Positions 54,085-63,001 are shown, numbered from the stretch's first letter. The stretch is 64,000 nucleotides of DNA from DAIQRJ01 sp963708795 (GCA_963708795.1 CAVPUH010000006.1:248001-312000); one strand, 5' to 3'. A program made the numbers and translations. The notes: a model not told the origin generated them from the sequence alone.

Positions 54085-55639
54085 CTACATCACCGCGCCG
54101 AGCTGCCAGGGAACGAACTCCTCCTGGCCGTACCCGAGTTCCTCCGAGAACGGCTTCTCCCCCGAGGCCACGGACAGGATCTTGGCGAAGACCTCGGCGC
54201 CCACCTCGTCGACCGTCTTGGTGCCGTCGACGATCGTGCCGCAGTTGACGTCCATGTCGTCCGACATCCGGCGGAAGATGTCCGAGTTCGTGGCCAGCTT
54301 GATGCTCGGGGTGGGTGAGCAGCCGAACGCCGAGCCTCGGCCGGTCGTGAAGCACAGGACGGTCGAGCCACCGGCCACCAGGCCGGTCGCGTTCACCGGG
54401 TCGTAGCCCGGGGTGTCCATGAAGATGAGCCCCTTCGCCGTCAGTCGGCTCCGCGTACTCGACGACGTCCACGAGGTTCGTGCTGCCGCCCTTCGCCGCG
54501 GCGCCCAGCGACTTCTCCAGGATCGTCGTGAGTCCGCCGGCCTTGTTGCCCGGCGACGGGTTGTTGTCCATCGAGCCGTTGTTCGTGGCCGTGTACTCCT
54601 CCCACCACGCGATCCGGGCGGCCAGCTTGTCGCCCACCTCCTGGCTCACGGCCCGGCGGATCAGCAGGTGCTCGGCGCCGTAGATCTCGGGAGTCTCACC
54701 GAACGCAGCGGTGCCGCCGTTCGCGATCAGCGTGTCGGCGGCGACGCCGAGCGCGGGGTTGGCCGTGATGCCGGAGTAACCGTCGGAGCCGCCGCACTCC
54801 ATCCCGAGCACGAGCTCACTGGCGGGGACGGTCTCCCGCTCGACCTTCGACACCTCCGGCAGCATCTCGCGCAGGGCATCGGAGCCGAGCTGGACGGCCT
54901 TGCGGGTGCCGCCGGCGTCCTGGATGGTCATGGCCTGGACGAGCTTGTGGGAGGGGATGTCCCAGTTCCGGACCAGGGAGCTGACCTCGTTGACCTCGCA
55001 CCCGAGACCGAGGACGAGGAAGCCGGCGAAGTTGGGATGCGCCGCGTAGCCCGTCATCGTGCGACGGAGGATCTCGAAGCCCTCGCTGCCCGGGCCGGCC
55101 ATGCCGCAGCCGGTGCCGTGGGTGAGCGCGACGATGCCGTCGACGGTCGGGTAGTTCTCCGCGATGTAAGGGCGTAGGCCGGCCGCGATCAGCTTGGCCG
55201 CGGTCGCGGAGCAGTTCACGGTGGTGAGGACGCCGATCCAGTTGCGGGTCGCCACCTTGCCGTCGGGACGTCGGATGCCCTGGAACGTCGCTCGTGCGGC
55301 CTCGGGGACGAACACCGTCGGGCGGGCGTCGACGCCGGCCTCGGCGGATCGCTCGAAGGTGCGGTAGTCGCAGTTCTGCGTGTGGACGTGCTCGCCGGGC
55401 GCGATCGGGACGTGCGCGAAACCGATGACCTGGCCGTACTTGAGCACCGGTTCGTTCTGCGCGATCGCTCGGGTCGCGATCTTGTGGCCGCGCGGCACCG
55501 CTGTCGTCAACTCGATCGTCTCGTCGCCCAACCGGTACCGGCCGGGCTCGAGGTCGCTGGTGGTGAGGACGACGTTGTCGTCGCTGCGCAGCCGGATCGA
55601 GACGGACTCGAGATCGGCACTGGGAGCTGTGGTGGTCAC
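54085..55639 (-). CDS. uxaA: UxaA-type altronate/galactarate dehydratase, frameshifted
   Basis: Dehydrates altronate (or a related hexonate/aldarate) in hexuronate breakdown. The N-terminal SAF domain (residues 1-95, with HVHTQNC) is fused to the catalytic domain: RNWIGVLTTVNCSATA, ALTHGTGCGMAGPGSEG, LVLGMECGGSDGYSGITANPALG and NNPSPGNKAGGLTTILEKSLGAAAKGG. The last third, MDTPGYDPVNATGLVAGG to SDDMDVNCGTIVDG, is in the next frame. Dropping one base at T54445 reads EYAEPLTAKGLIFMDTPG and gives a normal 517-residue enzyme. No other hexuronate genes are nearby, so the exact substrate is uncertain (GarD is the alternative). Confidence 0.82.
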
Positions 55640-55721
55640 GCCTGTCGACTTTACCCATCTCCACGGCAGGCGAGAGCCTGGTCCACTCTCCGGCCGTGAC
55701 CGGTCCGGGTCGCGACCGGGC

Positions 55722-55727
55722 TAGGTT
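55722..55727 (+). promoter_or_regulatory. -10 box TAGGTT of a leaderless promoter
   Basis: TAGGTT ends 6 nt before GTG 55734. Confidence 0.45.
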
Positions 55728-55733
55728 GGGTCG

Positions 55734-56429
55734 GTGGGCGACTTCGAGGCTTCACCGGACGGATCTCCGTACGCGCTGTCGGTGAACCTGGCACGGCCGC
55801 GACCGAATCCCTACAAGGGACTCGCGGTCACCGGGATCGAGAAGATCGGGACCGATGAGCCGGTCGACGTGCGCGCACCCGGACCGAAGCGCGGCGGCCT
55901 CGGCAGCGGGCTGGTCGGCGACGTGATCGGCGACGTCGAGCATCACGGCGGCGACGACCAGGCGGTCTACGCCTACGCCCGTGAGGACCTCGACCGCTGG
56001 CAGCAGACCCTCGGCCGTGACCTCGCGTCCGGCAGTTTCGGCGAGAACCTGACCACGGTGGACCTCGACGTCAACGGCGCCCGGATCGGCGAGCGCTGGC
56101 GGGTCGGTGACACGCTCGTCGTGCAGGTGACGGATCCGCGCATCCCGTGCGCGACGTTTCGGGGCTGGATCGCGGAACGGGGCTGGTTGAAGACGTTCAC
56201 CGCGGCCGCTATCCCGGGTGCCTACCTGCGGGTGGTCACCCCAGGTCGGATGCGAAGCGGCGACCCGATCACGGTGGTGCACCGCCCCGACCACGACGTG
56301 TCGGTCGCCCTCGTGTTCCGCGCGCTGACCCGCGAGCCGGAGCTGCTGCCCGCGCTGCTCGAGGCCAACGAGCTGCCGGCCGAGACGAGGGCGATGGCGG
56401 CCGCCGGGAAGACGTTCTCGCTGGGCTGA
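55734..56429 (+). CDS. MOSC domain-containing protein (YiiM-like)
   Basis: A 231-residue protein with the MOSC fold of molybdenum-cofactor sulfurases and YiiM-type reductases. It has VDVRAPGPKRGGLGSGLVGDVIGDVEHHGGDDQAVYAYAREDLDRW, GSFGENLTTVDLDVNGARIGERWRVG and the conserved Cys in VTDPRIPCATFRGW, which would bind molybdenum or carry sulfur. The C-terminal helical part resembles YiiM's 3-alpha domain. GTG 55734 is supported by the leaderless box. It is separated by 65 nt from the injection-system operon and probably unrelated to it. Confidence 0.9.
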   Translation: MGDFEASPDGSPYALSVNLARPRPNPYKGLAVTGIEKIGTDEPVDVRAPGPKRGGLGSGLVGDVIGDVEHHGGDDQAVYAYAREDLDRWQQTLGRDLASGSFGENLTTVDLDVNGARIGERWRVGDTLVVQVTDPRIPCATFRGWIAERGWLKTFTAAAIPGAYLRVVTPGRMRSGDPITVVHRPDHDVSVALVFRALTREPELLPALLEANELPAETRAMAAAGKTFSLG

Positions 56430-56494
56430 CCGCGGGCGCCGATTCACCCCGCCCGGGGTGTATCAGCCCCACGACATGGTCGCTCCTTGCGATC

Positions 56495-57577
56495 ATGACC
56501 TCACCCGAGCACCGCCCGCTCGGTCCGTCCACACCGACCGCCGAGGGGCCCGCGCCGTTCTCCATCAGCGCACCGACCGAACTGACCCTCGCTGCCGACC
56601 GCAGCGGGACCACGACCTTCACGGTCTCCAACCTGACCGGTCGACCGGTCCGGGTCCGGCTCCTCCCCAAGGGGATCGGCGCCACCGACCAGTCCTGGCT
56701 CGCCGTCGTCGGTGAGGCAGAGCGGCCCCTCGCGGTCGCCGGCACCCTCAGCGCGGACGTCAAGGTGACGGTGCCGCCGACGACACCGGCCGGCGCCTAC
56801 ACCGCCCGCCTCGACGTCGCCGCCGAGGATGCCACCGAGACCGTCACCGGCCAGACGGTGAGCTTCACCGTTCCCGAGCCGGAGAAGAAGAAGGGCGCGC
56901 CGGTCTGGCTGTTCCTCGTGATCGCGCTCGTCGTGCTGGCCCTGATCGCCGGCGGCGTGTACTGGTTCTTCCTCCGCAGTGACAAGCCGTCGAACGAGAC
57001 CGCACCGGCCATCAGCGTGACGACCGCCGCTGTGGGCAAGAACGCGACCGCCACGAAGGGCACGTGGAAGGGTGCGGCCGCGACCACGCTGCAGTGGCAG
57101 AGCTGCTCGTCTCCGTCCGCCTGCGCCGACATCGCGGGCCAGACGAGCACCACCTACACGATGACGGCCGCGGATGTGGGCAAGAGCATCCGCGTCACCG
57201 AGAAGGCCTTCGCTGTCGATCCGGCGACGGACTCCTCGAAGGCGGCCGACTCCGAGGCGGATGCCTCCTCGCAACTCGTCGGCCCGGTCCTGCAACCGAA
57301 CGTCACCATCCCGTCTGTGGTGGGTGTCCCGGCGTCGCAGGCGACCAAGACGCTGGTCGACACGGGGCTTCTCCCGGTCTCGGTTCCCAGCGGGGTGCAG
57401 GGCAACAGCTGTGACCCGATCGTCGTGGGCCAGAGCCCGAGCGGCGGTGCCGCCCCTGCGGGATCTCCCGTCGGGATCTCGATGCCGACCCGGCCGAGCA
57501 ACTGCTTCGCCATCGCGATCGACCCCAGCTGGTCGACCAAGTTCACCAAGGAGCTCGGCGGACTCAGCAAGCAGTAG
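56495..57577 (+). CDS. Membrane protein with Ig-like and PASTA domains, first gene of the injection-system cluster
   Basis: 360 residues, not recognised as a named gene. Residues 20-127 form a beta-sandwich of the NEW3/Ig kind (LTLAADRSGTTTFTVSNLTGRPVRVRLLP). Three lysines then precede one membrane helix (136-160). Outside lie an Ig-like domain of the actinobacterial surface type (LQWQSCSSPSACADIAGQTSTTYTMTAADVGKSIRV) and a PASTA domain (271-331). PASTA domains bind muropeptides or wall precursors. The N-terminus has no signal peptide, so the sandwich should be cytoplasmic and the PASTA part external. This orientation would let it link a cytoplasmic particle to the wall. It is followed after 55 nt by the next membrane gene, which has a strong ribosome-binding site. 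Confidence 0.75.
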   Translation: MTSPEHRPLGPSTPTAEGPAPFSISAPTELTLAADRSGTTTFTVSNLTGRPVRVRLLPKGIGATDQSWLAVVGEAERPLAVAGTLSADVKVTVPPTTPAGAYTARLDVAAEDATETVTGQTVSFTVPEPEKKKGAPVWLFLVIALVVLALIAGGVYWFFLRSDKPSNETAPAISVTTAAVGKNATATKGTWKGAAATTLQWQSCSSPSACADIAGQTSTTYTMTAADVGKSIRVTEKAFAVDPATDSSKAADSEADASSQLVGPVLQPNVTIPSVVGVPASQATKTLVDTGLLPVSVPSGVQGNSCDPIVVGQSPSGGAAPAGSPVGISMPTRPSNCFAIAIDPSWSTKFTKELGGLSKQ

Positions 57578-57632
57578 CACGAGACCAGCCAGCCCTGCCA
57601 CGAGATCAGCCACTCCCGGAAGGAGAAGGTCC

Positions 57633-58301
57633 ATGACGCTTGTCGAACGAGTCGGTGGTGCCTTCTCCACCGCCATCGTGGCCGCCGTCCTCGTGATCGG
57701 TGCCGGCGCCCTCGTCGCCCTCGGAACGCCGTCCGCGTCGGTCGAGGTGATCGCGGTGATCGCGGCGGTGGTCGTCGCCTACGCGATCCTCGCCGGCGCC
57801 GTCGGAGCCTACGACCTCACCACGCCGATGGGGTGGTGGTGCCTCGTCGTCGACTGCACGTGGAGCCTGGTGAACACCGTGTTCGGAGCCGTGGTCGGCG
57901 GGCTCGTCTACCTGATCTTCGGCAACCCCTCCACCAGCGCGAGCAAGGGCCGGAACTGGGTGAGTTACGCGCCACGCAGCGCGACCGGTTTCGGCAACGA
58001 CGTCCTCCAGACGCTGGGCCCGGTGAATCTCGGCGGCGCCGGCCAGCACGAACGCATGCATCTCCTCCAGGCACGCATCTTCGGCCCGTTCTACCTGCCC
58101 GCGTTCGCGATCTTCTACGTGTGCACAGCACTGATCCAGGGTCTGTTCACCGTCATCGTCGGGCTGGCGCTGCACGCGGCCAAGCGCCGCACCACCGCTT
58201 ATCTGTGCCCACCCAGCGAATCGGCCGTCTCCGGCTTCTTCGGCTGGATCTACTACGCAACCCCGTTCGAGGTGTGGGCATATGCCAGCGGCAACCCGTG
58301 A
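57633..58301 (+). CDS. Polytopic membrane protein with HExxH motif
   Basis: 222 residues with four or more helices (about 12-30, 37-60, 77-96, 150-180). Between helices, residues 139-143 read HERMH, a zinc-metallopeptidase HExxH motif, in the context GGAGQHERMHLLQARIFGPFYLP. Membrane proteins with a HE-GH-Q-GP-Y pattern are known but uncharacterised. Here a peptidase role is only possible, because the third zinc ligand is not identified. ATG 57633 has GGAAGGAGAAGG upstream. Its last 20 nt overlap the start of the next gene, which places it inside the injection-system operon. Confidence 0.72.
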   Translation: MTLVERVGGAFSTAIVAAVLVIGAGALVALGTPSASVEVIAVIAAVVVAYAILAGAVGAYDLTTPMGWWCLVVDCTWSLVNTVFGAVVGGLVYLIFGNPSTSASKGRNWVSYAPRSATGFGNDVLQTLGPVNLGGAGQHERMHLLQARIFGPFYLPAFAIFYVCTALIQGLFTVIVGLALHAAKRRTTAYLCPPSESAVSGFFGWIYYATPFEVWAYASGNP

Positions 58302-59061
58302 CGAGGCGTTCGGCCCGGCCGACCAGGACTCCGGACCGGATCTGACGTTCGCCGATCTGCTCACCGAGGTCGCCGGCTGGGTCACCACCGTCACCGGTCG
58401 GGCCACCGTGGTCGGCGCCGCGGCCCGGACCAGCGCGCCGGACGACGAGTCGATCGTCCTGCACCCGTACACGATCCAGCCGACGGAGCGACCGCAGCCA
58501 CGCGACGCCGCGGAGGCCACGGCGCGGGTGCTCGTGTTCGCCGCCGCCGACGACGTCGCCGCCGCACACGCGGTCACGACCCTCGCGTTGACCGCGATGA
58601 CCCAGGCCGAGCGCGACGTCGACCTGACGCCGACCACCGATCAGACCTGGCTCGCCCTCGGCCTGTCGCCACGGCCCAGCTTCGCGATCGCAGGCCGGGT
58701 ACGGATGCACGTGGACCGTCCCGCGGTCGCCCGGGTGCTGCATCCGCTCAACCTGCGCACCGGTCGGCTGCGCGTCCTGTCCGGCGACGTGCGCTCGGTC
58801 GACGGCATCGCGCTCACCCCCGCCTCGGTGCGGCTCGTGCCGCACGGGCCGTCGACGCAGGTGGGTCCGGACGGTCGCTGGAGCCTGCCCGTCCCGGCGT
58901 CGCTCCCCGCGACGCTCGACGTGCACACCAAGGGCATCCGGGTCCGCCGACTCGTCGCACCCGAGGACGCCGACATCCATGTCGTGGTCGATCTCGGCCT
59001 CGATCCGCCATCCACTCCCGAGCCGTCCCCTACCGACCCCTCCACCGCTGGGAAGGACTGA
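58282..59061 (+). CDS. Putative tail-completion (Pvc16/DUF4255-like) protein with carboxypeptidase-regulatory-like domain
   Basis: 259 residues. The first half has helices and strands ending WLALGLSPRPSFAIAGRVRM, which resembles the tail of Pvc16/DUF4255 proteins, the terminator that caps the sheath. The second half (about 165-245: RTGRLRVLSGDVRSVDGIALTPASVRLVPHG) is a beta-sandwich like the carboxypeptidase-regulatory domain often fused to such proteins in actinobacterial clusters. Assignment rests mainly on position: directly before the sheath gene, which starts 3 nt after its stop. I cannot confirm the family without a profile search. Confidence 0.5.
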   Translation: MPAATRDEAFGPADQDSGPDLTFADLLTEVAGWVTTVTGRATVVGAAARTSAPDDESIVLHPYTIQPTERPQPRDAAEATARVLVFAAADDVAAAHAVTTLALTAMTQAERDVDLTPTTDQTWLALGLSPRPSFAIAGRVRMHVDRPAVARVLHPLNLRTGRLRVLSGDVRSVDGIALTPASVRLVPHGPSTQVGPDGRWSLPVPASLPATLDVHTKGIRVRRLVAPEDADIHVVVDLGLDPPSTPEPSPTDPSTAGKD

Positions 59062-59064
59062 CCC

Positions 59065-60366
59065 ATGCCCACCTATCGCACTCCTGGCGTGTACGTCGAG
59101 GAGGTCGCCGGCGGCACCCGCCCGATCGAACGGCAGGGCACCAGCGTCCCGGCCTTCATCGGAACGGGCGGCCGCGACGATGCTCCCGTCGGCGTGCCCA
59201 CGGCCGTCGAGGACTGGACCAGGTTCGCCCGGCTCTTCGTCGGCGAGGGCCCGCTCACGCCGCTCGCGCTGGCGGTCAACGGCTTCTTCCAGAACGGCGG
59301 AAGTCGCTGCTACATCCTCGACGTCGGTCCCGGCGGAACGCTCACGGGTTCCTCGCGTCGTCCCGGGCTGACAGCCCTGGAGGAGATCGACGACGTCGCG
59401 ATGGTCGCCGCGCCGGGCTTCGTCGACCCCGCGTCCTACGAGGCCGTGCTCCTGCACTGCGAGAAGATGCGCGACCGGGTCGCCATCCTCGACGCCCCGA
59501 AAGAGGTCGACGACGTCATGCAGCTCACCGTCGTCGGCACGGTCCCGGCCGCATCCTCGTCTGGCGGCGGCTCGCACCCGCCCGCCGACGACCACGACGA
59601 CCCGGCCGGCGCGGGCGGCCCGGCCGGGTCTCCACCCAGCGGCTCCGCCGGCGCCGCCCCGGCGGCGCCGGCACCGTCCACGCGGTCGCAAGGTGCCGCG
59701 CCGCGGTCCTCGCCCTACGGGTCGTACTACTTCCCCTGGTTGACCGTCACCGACCTCAACACCGGCGAGCTCGTCGCCGCGCCCCCGTCGGGTCACGTCG
59801 CCGGCATCTGGGCGCGGACCGACAGCACGCGTGGCGTCGCCAAGGCCCCGGCCAACGAGGTGGTGCGAGGTGCCGTGGGCCTGCAGTACCGGGTCACGCC
59901 GACCGAACAGGCGGAGCTGAACTCCGCCGGGGTGAACGCCATCCGGTTCTTCACGAGTCAGGGCATCCGCATCTGGGGGGCTCGCACGATCGCACGCGAC
60001 GCCGATCCCGAGTGGCGATACCTCAACCTGCGCAGGCTGTTCTGCATGGTCGAGGACTCGATCGCCCGCGGGACGAGCTGGATCGTGTTCGAGCCGAACG
60101 ACGAGCCCCTGTGGGCGATGGTCCGCCGGGACGTGTCCGCATTCCTCACCCTGCTCTGGCGCGAGGGCGCGCTCGTCGGCCGCACGCCGGCGGAGGCGTT
60201 CTTCGTCAAGTGTGACCGCGAGACCAACACACCCGAGTCCATCGACGCCGGACAGCTCAACATCCTCGTCGGGCTCGCCGGTGTGAAGCCGGCCGAGTTC
60301 ATCATCTTCAAGGTCAGCCAGTTCGCCGGCGCATCGACCGCAACGGAGGGCAGTAGCAGTGTCTGA
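59065..60366 (+). CDS. Contractile tail sheath protein
   Basis: Outer sheath of a phage-tail-like injection system, which shortens to drive the inner tube. 433 residues. The N-terminal PTYRTPGVYVEEVAGGTRPIERQGTSVPAFIG is the sheath signature (the strand handed to neighbouring subunits). The C-terminal domain has GIRIWGARTIARDADPEWRYLNLRRLFCMVEDSI, VFEPNDEPLWAMVRRDVSAFLTLLWREGAL and FFVKCDRETNTPESIDAGQLNILVGLAGVKPAEFIIFKVSQ. Between the two, residues 161-217 are a Gly/Pro/Ala/Ser-rich linker. The gene overlaps the tube gene by 8 nt. Confidence 0.95.
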   Translation: MPTYRTPGVYVEEVAGGTRPIERQGTSVPAFIGTGGRDDAPVGVPTAVEDWTRFARLFVGEGPLTPLALAVNGFFQNGGSRCYILDVGPGGTLTGSSRRPGLTALEEIDDVAMVAAPGFVDPASYEAVLLHCEKMRDRVAILDAPKEVDDVMQLTVVGTVPAASSSGGGSHPPADDHDDPAGAGGPAGSPPSGSAGAAPAAPAPSTRSQGAAPRSSPYGSYYFPWLTVTDLNTGELVAAPPSGHVAGIWARTDSTRGVAKAPANEVVRGAVGLQYRVTPTEQAELNSAGVNAIRFFTSQGIRIWGARTIARDADPEWRYLNLRRLFCMVEDSIARGTSWIVFEPNDEPLWAMVRRDVSAFLTLLWREGALVGRTPAEAFFVKCDRETNTPESIDAGQLNILVGLAGVKPAEFIIFKVSQFAGASTATEGSSSV

Positions 60367-60835
60367 GACACCGACGACGGCGGCACCGGCGACAGCCGCC
60401 GCTCCCACGACCGAGGACGTCTACCGGGCGTGCAACTTCAAGATCGTCAAGGGTGGCGAGACGATCGCCCACTTCGTCGAGTGCGGCGGCATCTCCGCCG
60501 ACGTGAACATCGCCGAGTACCGCGAGGGTGGCCAGGCCCAGGTGGTGCACAAGATCCCGACGTACACGAGCTACAACGACGTGGTCCTGCGCTACGGCGT
60601 GACGTCCTCACGGGTGATGTGGGACTGGTTCGTCGCCGTCACCCGCGGTCAGGTCGACCGGGCGAACGTCTCGGTGATCCTGCTCGGTGCCGACGGGACC
60701 ACGCCGGTCATCCAATGGGATCTGATCGCTGCCTTCCCGCGCCGGTGGACCAGCTCCGACCTACGGGCCAGTGCACGTGAGGTGGCGATCGAGGAGATCG
60801 TGCTCGCCTACGAGTCGCTCGGGCGAGAGGTCTGA
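60359..60835 (+). CDS. Tail tube protein (T4 gp19-like)
   Basis: Inner tube subunit. 158 residues with a 20-residue Ala/Thr-rich start, then the gp19 fold: YRACNFKIVKGGETIAHFVECGGISADVNIAEYREGGQAQ, HKIPTYTSYNDVVLRYGVTSS and WDLIAAFPRRWTSSDLRASAREVAIEEIVLAYESL. GTG 60359 has GGAGGG 10-15 nt upstream. Only one tube gene is seen in the window; some clusters have two or three. Confidence 0.93.
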   Translation: MSETPTTAAPATAAAPTTEDVYRACNFKIVKGGETIAHFVECGGISADVNIAEYREGGQAQVVHKIPTYTSYNDVVLRYGVTSSRVMWDWFVAVTRGQVDRANVSVILLGADGTTPVIQWDLIAAFPRRWTSSDLRASAREVAIEEIVLAYESLGREV

Positions 60836-60838
60836 CCC

Positions 60839-62111
60839 ATGCCCGGGTTCCGCCGGGCCCTCCTCGACCGCTGGCACGCCATCCTGGTGGCCGCGATGAC
60901 GGGGCAGGCCGACGAAGGTCGGCACGCGCCCCGTCACGTGGCTCGTCACACCGGCCGGCACGAGCGACGGGCCGAGATTCGCTCCGATCGGGCGGACGGC
61001 GGGTCCCGACACCGGCGCGCGGCTCGAGCGCTCGGACCCTCCGAGCGCGCCCGCGACCGCTGTGCCACGTTTCCCGATGGCGACGTCGGGAGCGAAGCCG
61101 GACGGTCCACCCGCCGAGTGGCTCGCGTACGTCCTCTCGCGTGACCCGGTCTGGATGAGTGGCGGAGTCGGGTCGATGCGCCCGAGTCCGACCTCCCCGA
61201 CCTCCCCGACAGCGGCGATGAAGCCGGGTCCGAGCGACCCGGCCGCGCCCGACGACGAGTCCGACGATGCGGTGGGCGACCCGGCACCAGCCCAGGACGT
61301 CGACGGACCGGCGGCACCGGCCTCGCGCGTCCCGCCGACCGGACGGCGACGGGCGAGGCTACGGGCTCCACAGGCGGGTGCCGTGGTGCCCGATGCCGGC
61401 ACCGACCGGTCGGAGGATCGCGACGTCTCGAGCGCCACCGTGGCCGAGCGAACGGCCCCGATCCCGCCGAAGCGCGGTTCCTTCGCCGACCGTCCCCGAC
61501 TCCGACCGACGTCGCAGCCGGCCACCAGCGCATCGACGTCGACGGTGGCCACGGGAGCGCGCAGAGTGACGTCTGTCCCCCGCAACGACGCGGCGTCCGT
61601 GGATACGACCGTCCACGCCCACCGCACGGCAGCCGCTCGCGACGCCGTCGACTCACCGGCCGTGCGACCGCCGTCGCCGTCCGATCTCCCGTCGTGGCCG
61701 ATGACCCCGACGAGGTCCGGCCCACCGTCGCCGGCTTCGGCACTCGAGACGATCGACGATCCGCTCGTGGAGCGCTCCGTCGCGAACCGCAGCGTGGTAC
61801 CGATGGCGCGGGTGCCGCGTGGTCTCCGGCCGGTGCTCGACACGACCGCGTCGCGCTCAGTCGACACCCGACCCGAGCGGCTCCGCCCGTTCGCCGACGA
61901 TCTCGACGCCCCGATCGCCGCCGGCTTCCCCGATCGCGCGGCCTGGCCGCCGGTCGACAGCGAACCGCCGTCTGTCGTGTTGCCGCGGCGTCTCGACGAG
62001 AGCGCCCGGGACGCGCCCGCGGCACCGGTCGCCCTCGCGTGGTCGGCGCTGCTCGGGACCGGTCCCGGCGGCACACCGGATCGCCTGCATGCCGAACAGC
62101 GGGCACGCTGA
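60839..62111 (+). CDS. Long disordered Pro/Ala/Arg-rich protein of the injection-system operon, frameshifted
   Basis: About 423 residues if one G is dropped from the run 60901-60904. The first 21 codons from ATG 60839 (MPGFRRALLDRWHAILVAAM) and everything after 60905 in the next frame share very high GC at the third codon position. This supports one interrupted gene. In the raw sequence the second part could begin only at GTG 61062. After PPAEWLAYVLSRDPVWM (about residues 90-110) it becomes low-complexity, rich in Pro, Ala, Ser, Arg and Asp. It ends in a folded-looking segment APVALAWSALLGTGPGGTPDRLHAE. It sits where small tail proteins lie in related clusters, but I recognise no family. The stop overlaps the LysM gene by one base. 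Confidence 0.6.
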
Positions 62112-63001
62112 TGGAACGCGCGACCTTCATCGTCGAGTCGACCGGGGAGCGGATCCCCTGCCTGCTGAATCCCGAGCACCTGACCTTCACGCGCACCGCT
62201 GGGTTGCGTCGCCCGCAGGCCGGGTCCGGCGCCCTGACCGGCCTCGGGCGATCCGACGAGCCGCTGCTGCACACCGGGGGCGGCCGGACGGAGCTCGAAC
62301 TGCGATTGCTGTTCGACGTCACGCTCGTCACCGACCCGACGCCGGTCACGGACGTCCGCCAGCTCACCAGCCGCCTCTGGGGCCTGGCCGAGAACCAACC
62401 CACGGCCGGTGGCCAGCCGGCCGGTGTCGGTGGCCCGGGTGTGGGCTCCGCGACCACCGGGTCCGCCGGGGCAGGCGCCGCCGTCGCGGCCGCCGGGCTC
62501 GCCAGCGGCGACCCCACGTCGGCGAACGGGACGTCCATGTCGACCACGGTGGCCGCCGTCCGGATGGTGTGGGGACGTCAGCTCAACTACCTCGCCGTCA
62601 TCGACGCGATCGCCGAGCGGCTCGAACGGTTCGATGCGAGCGGCGCCCCGACGCGGTCGTGGCTCTTCCTGAGGCTGGTTCGCGTCCCGGATCTCCGCCC
62701 GACCGCCGTCGACGCGCCCATCGGGGGCGTCCCGCTCGGTGACGAGCTCGCGGCCGCGGCCGAGACGGCTGCCGCCGACCCGCAGGGCGTGCACACCGTG
62801 CTCGGCGACGGCGACACCGCCGAGACGGACGACCCGGGCGCCGGCGGCGAACGTCTCGACGCACTCGCCGCCCAGGCCTACGGCGGTCGCGCCTGGCTGT
62901 GGCGCTGGCTGGCCGCCGCGAACGGGCTGGCCGACGGCCCGTGGGCACCCACCGGCACCCAGCTGATCATCCCGCCGCCGCCCGAGGACGTGACGCCGTG
63001 A
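62111..63001 (+). CDS. LysM-domain baseplate protein
   Basis: 296 residues. The first 120 resemble the Afp7/gp53-like N-terminal domain: FIVESTGERIPCLLNPEHLTFTRTAGLRRPQAGSG, then LLHTGGGRTELELRLLFDVTL. A Gly/Ala-rich linker follows, then RMVWGRQLNYLAVIDAIAERLERFDASGAPTRSWLFLRLVRV. The last 45 residues are a LysM-type module (GGERLDALAAQAYGGRAWLWRWLAAANGL ... GTQLIIPPPP). In contractile injection systems this protein joins the tube to the spike hub. ATG 62111 overlaps the previous stop (TGATG), and the stop overlaps the next GTG. Confidence 0.87.
   Translation: MERATFIVESTGERIPCLLNPEHLTFTRTAGLRRPQAGSGALTGLGRSDEPLLHTGGGRTELELRLLFDVTLVTDPTPVTDVRQLTSRLWGLAENQPTAGGQPAGVGGPGVGSATTGSAGAGAAVAAAGLASGDPTSANGTSMSTTVAAVRMVWGRQLNYLAVIDAIAERLERFDASGAPTRSWLFLRLVRVPDLRPTAVDAPIGGVPLGDELAAAAETAAADPQGVHTVLGDGDTAETDDPGAGGERLDALAAQAYGGRAWLWRWLAAANGLADGPWAPTGTQLIIPPPPEDVTP

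Noticed and set aside
60839..61144. A separate 101-residue gene after the tube gene
   Set aside because: After about 21 codons its third-position GC falls, while the next frame becomes strongly coding. It is better read as the start of the 60839-62111 gene.
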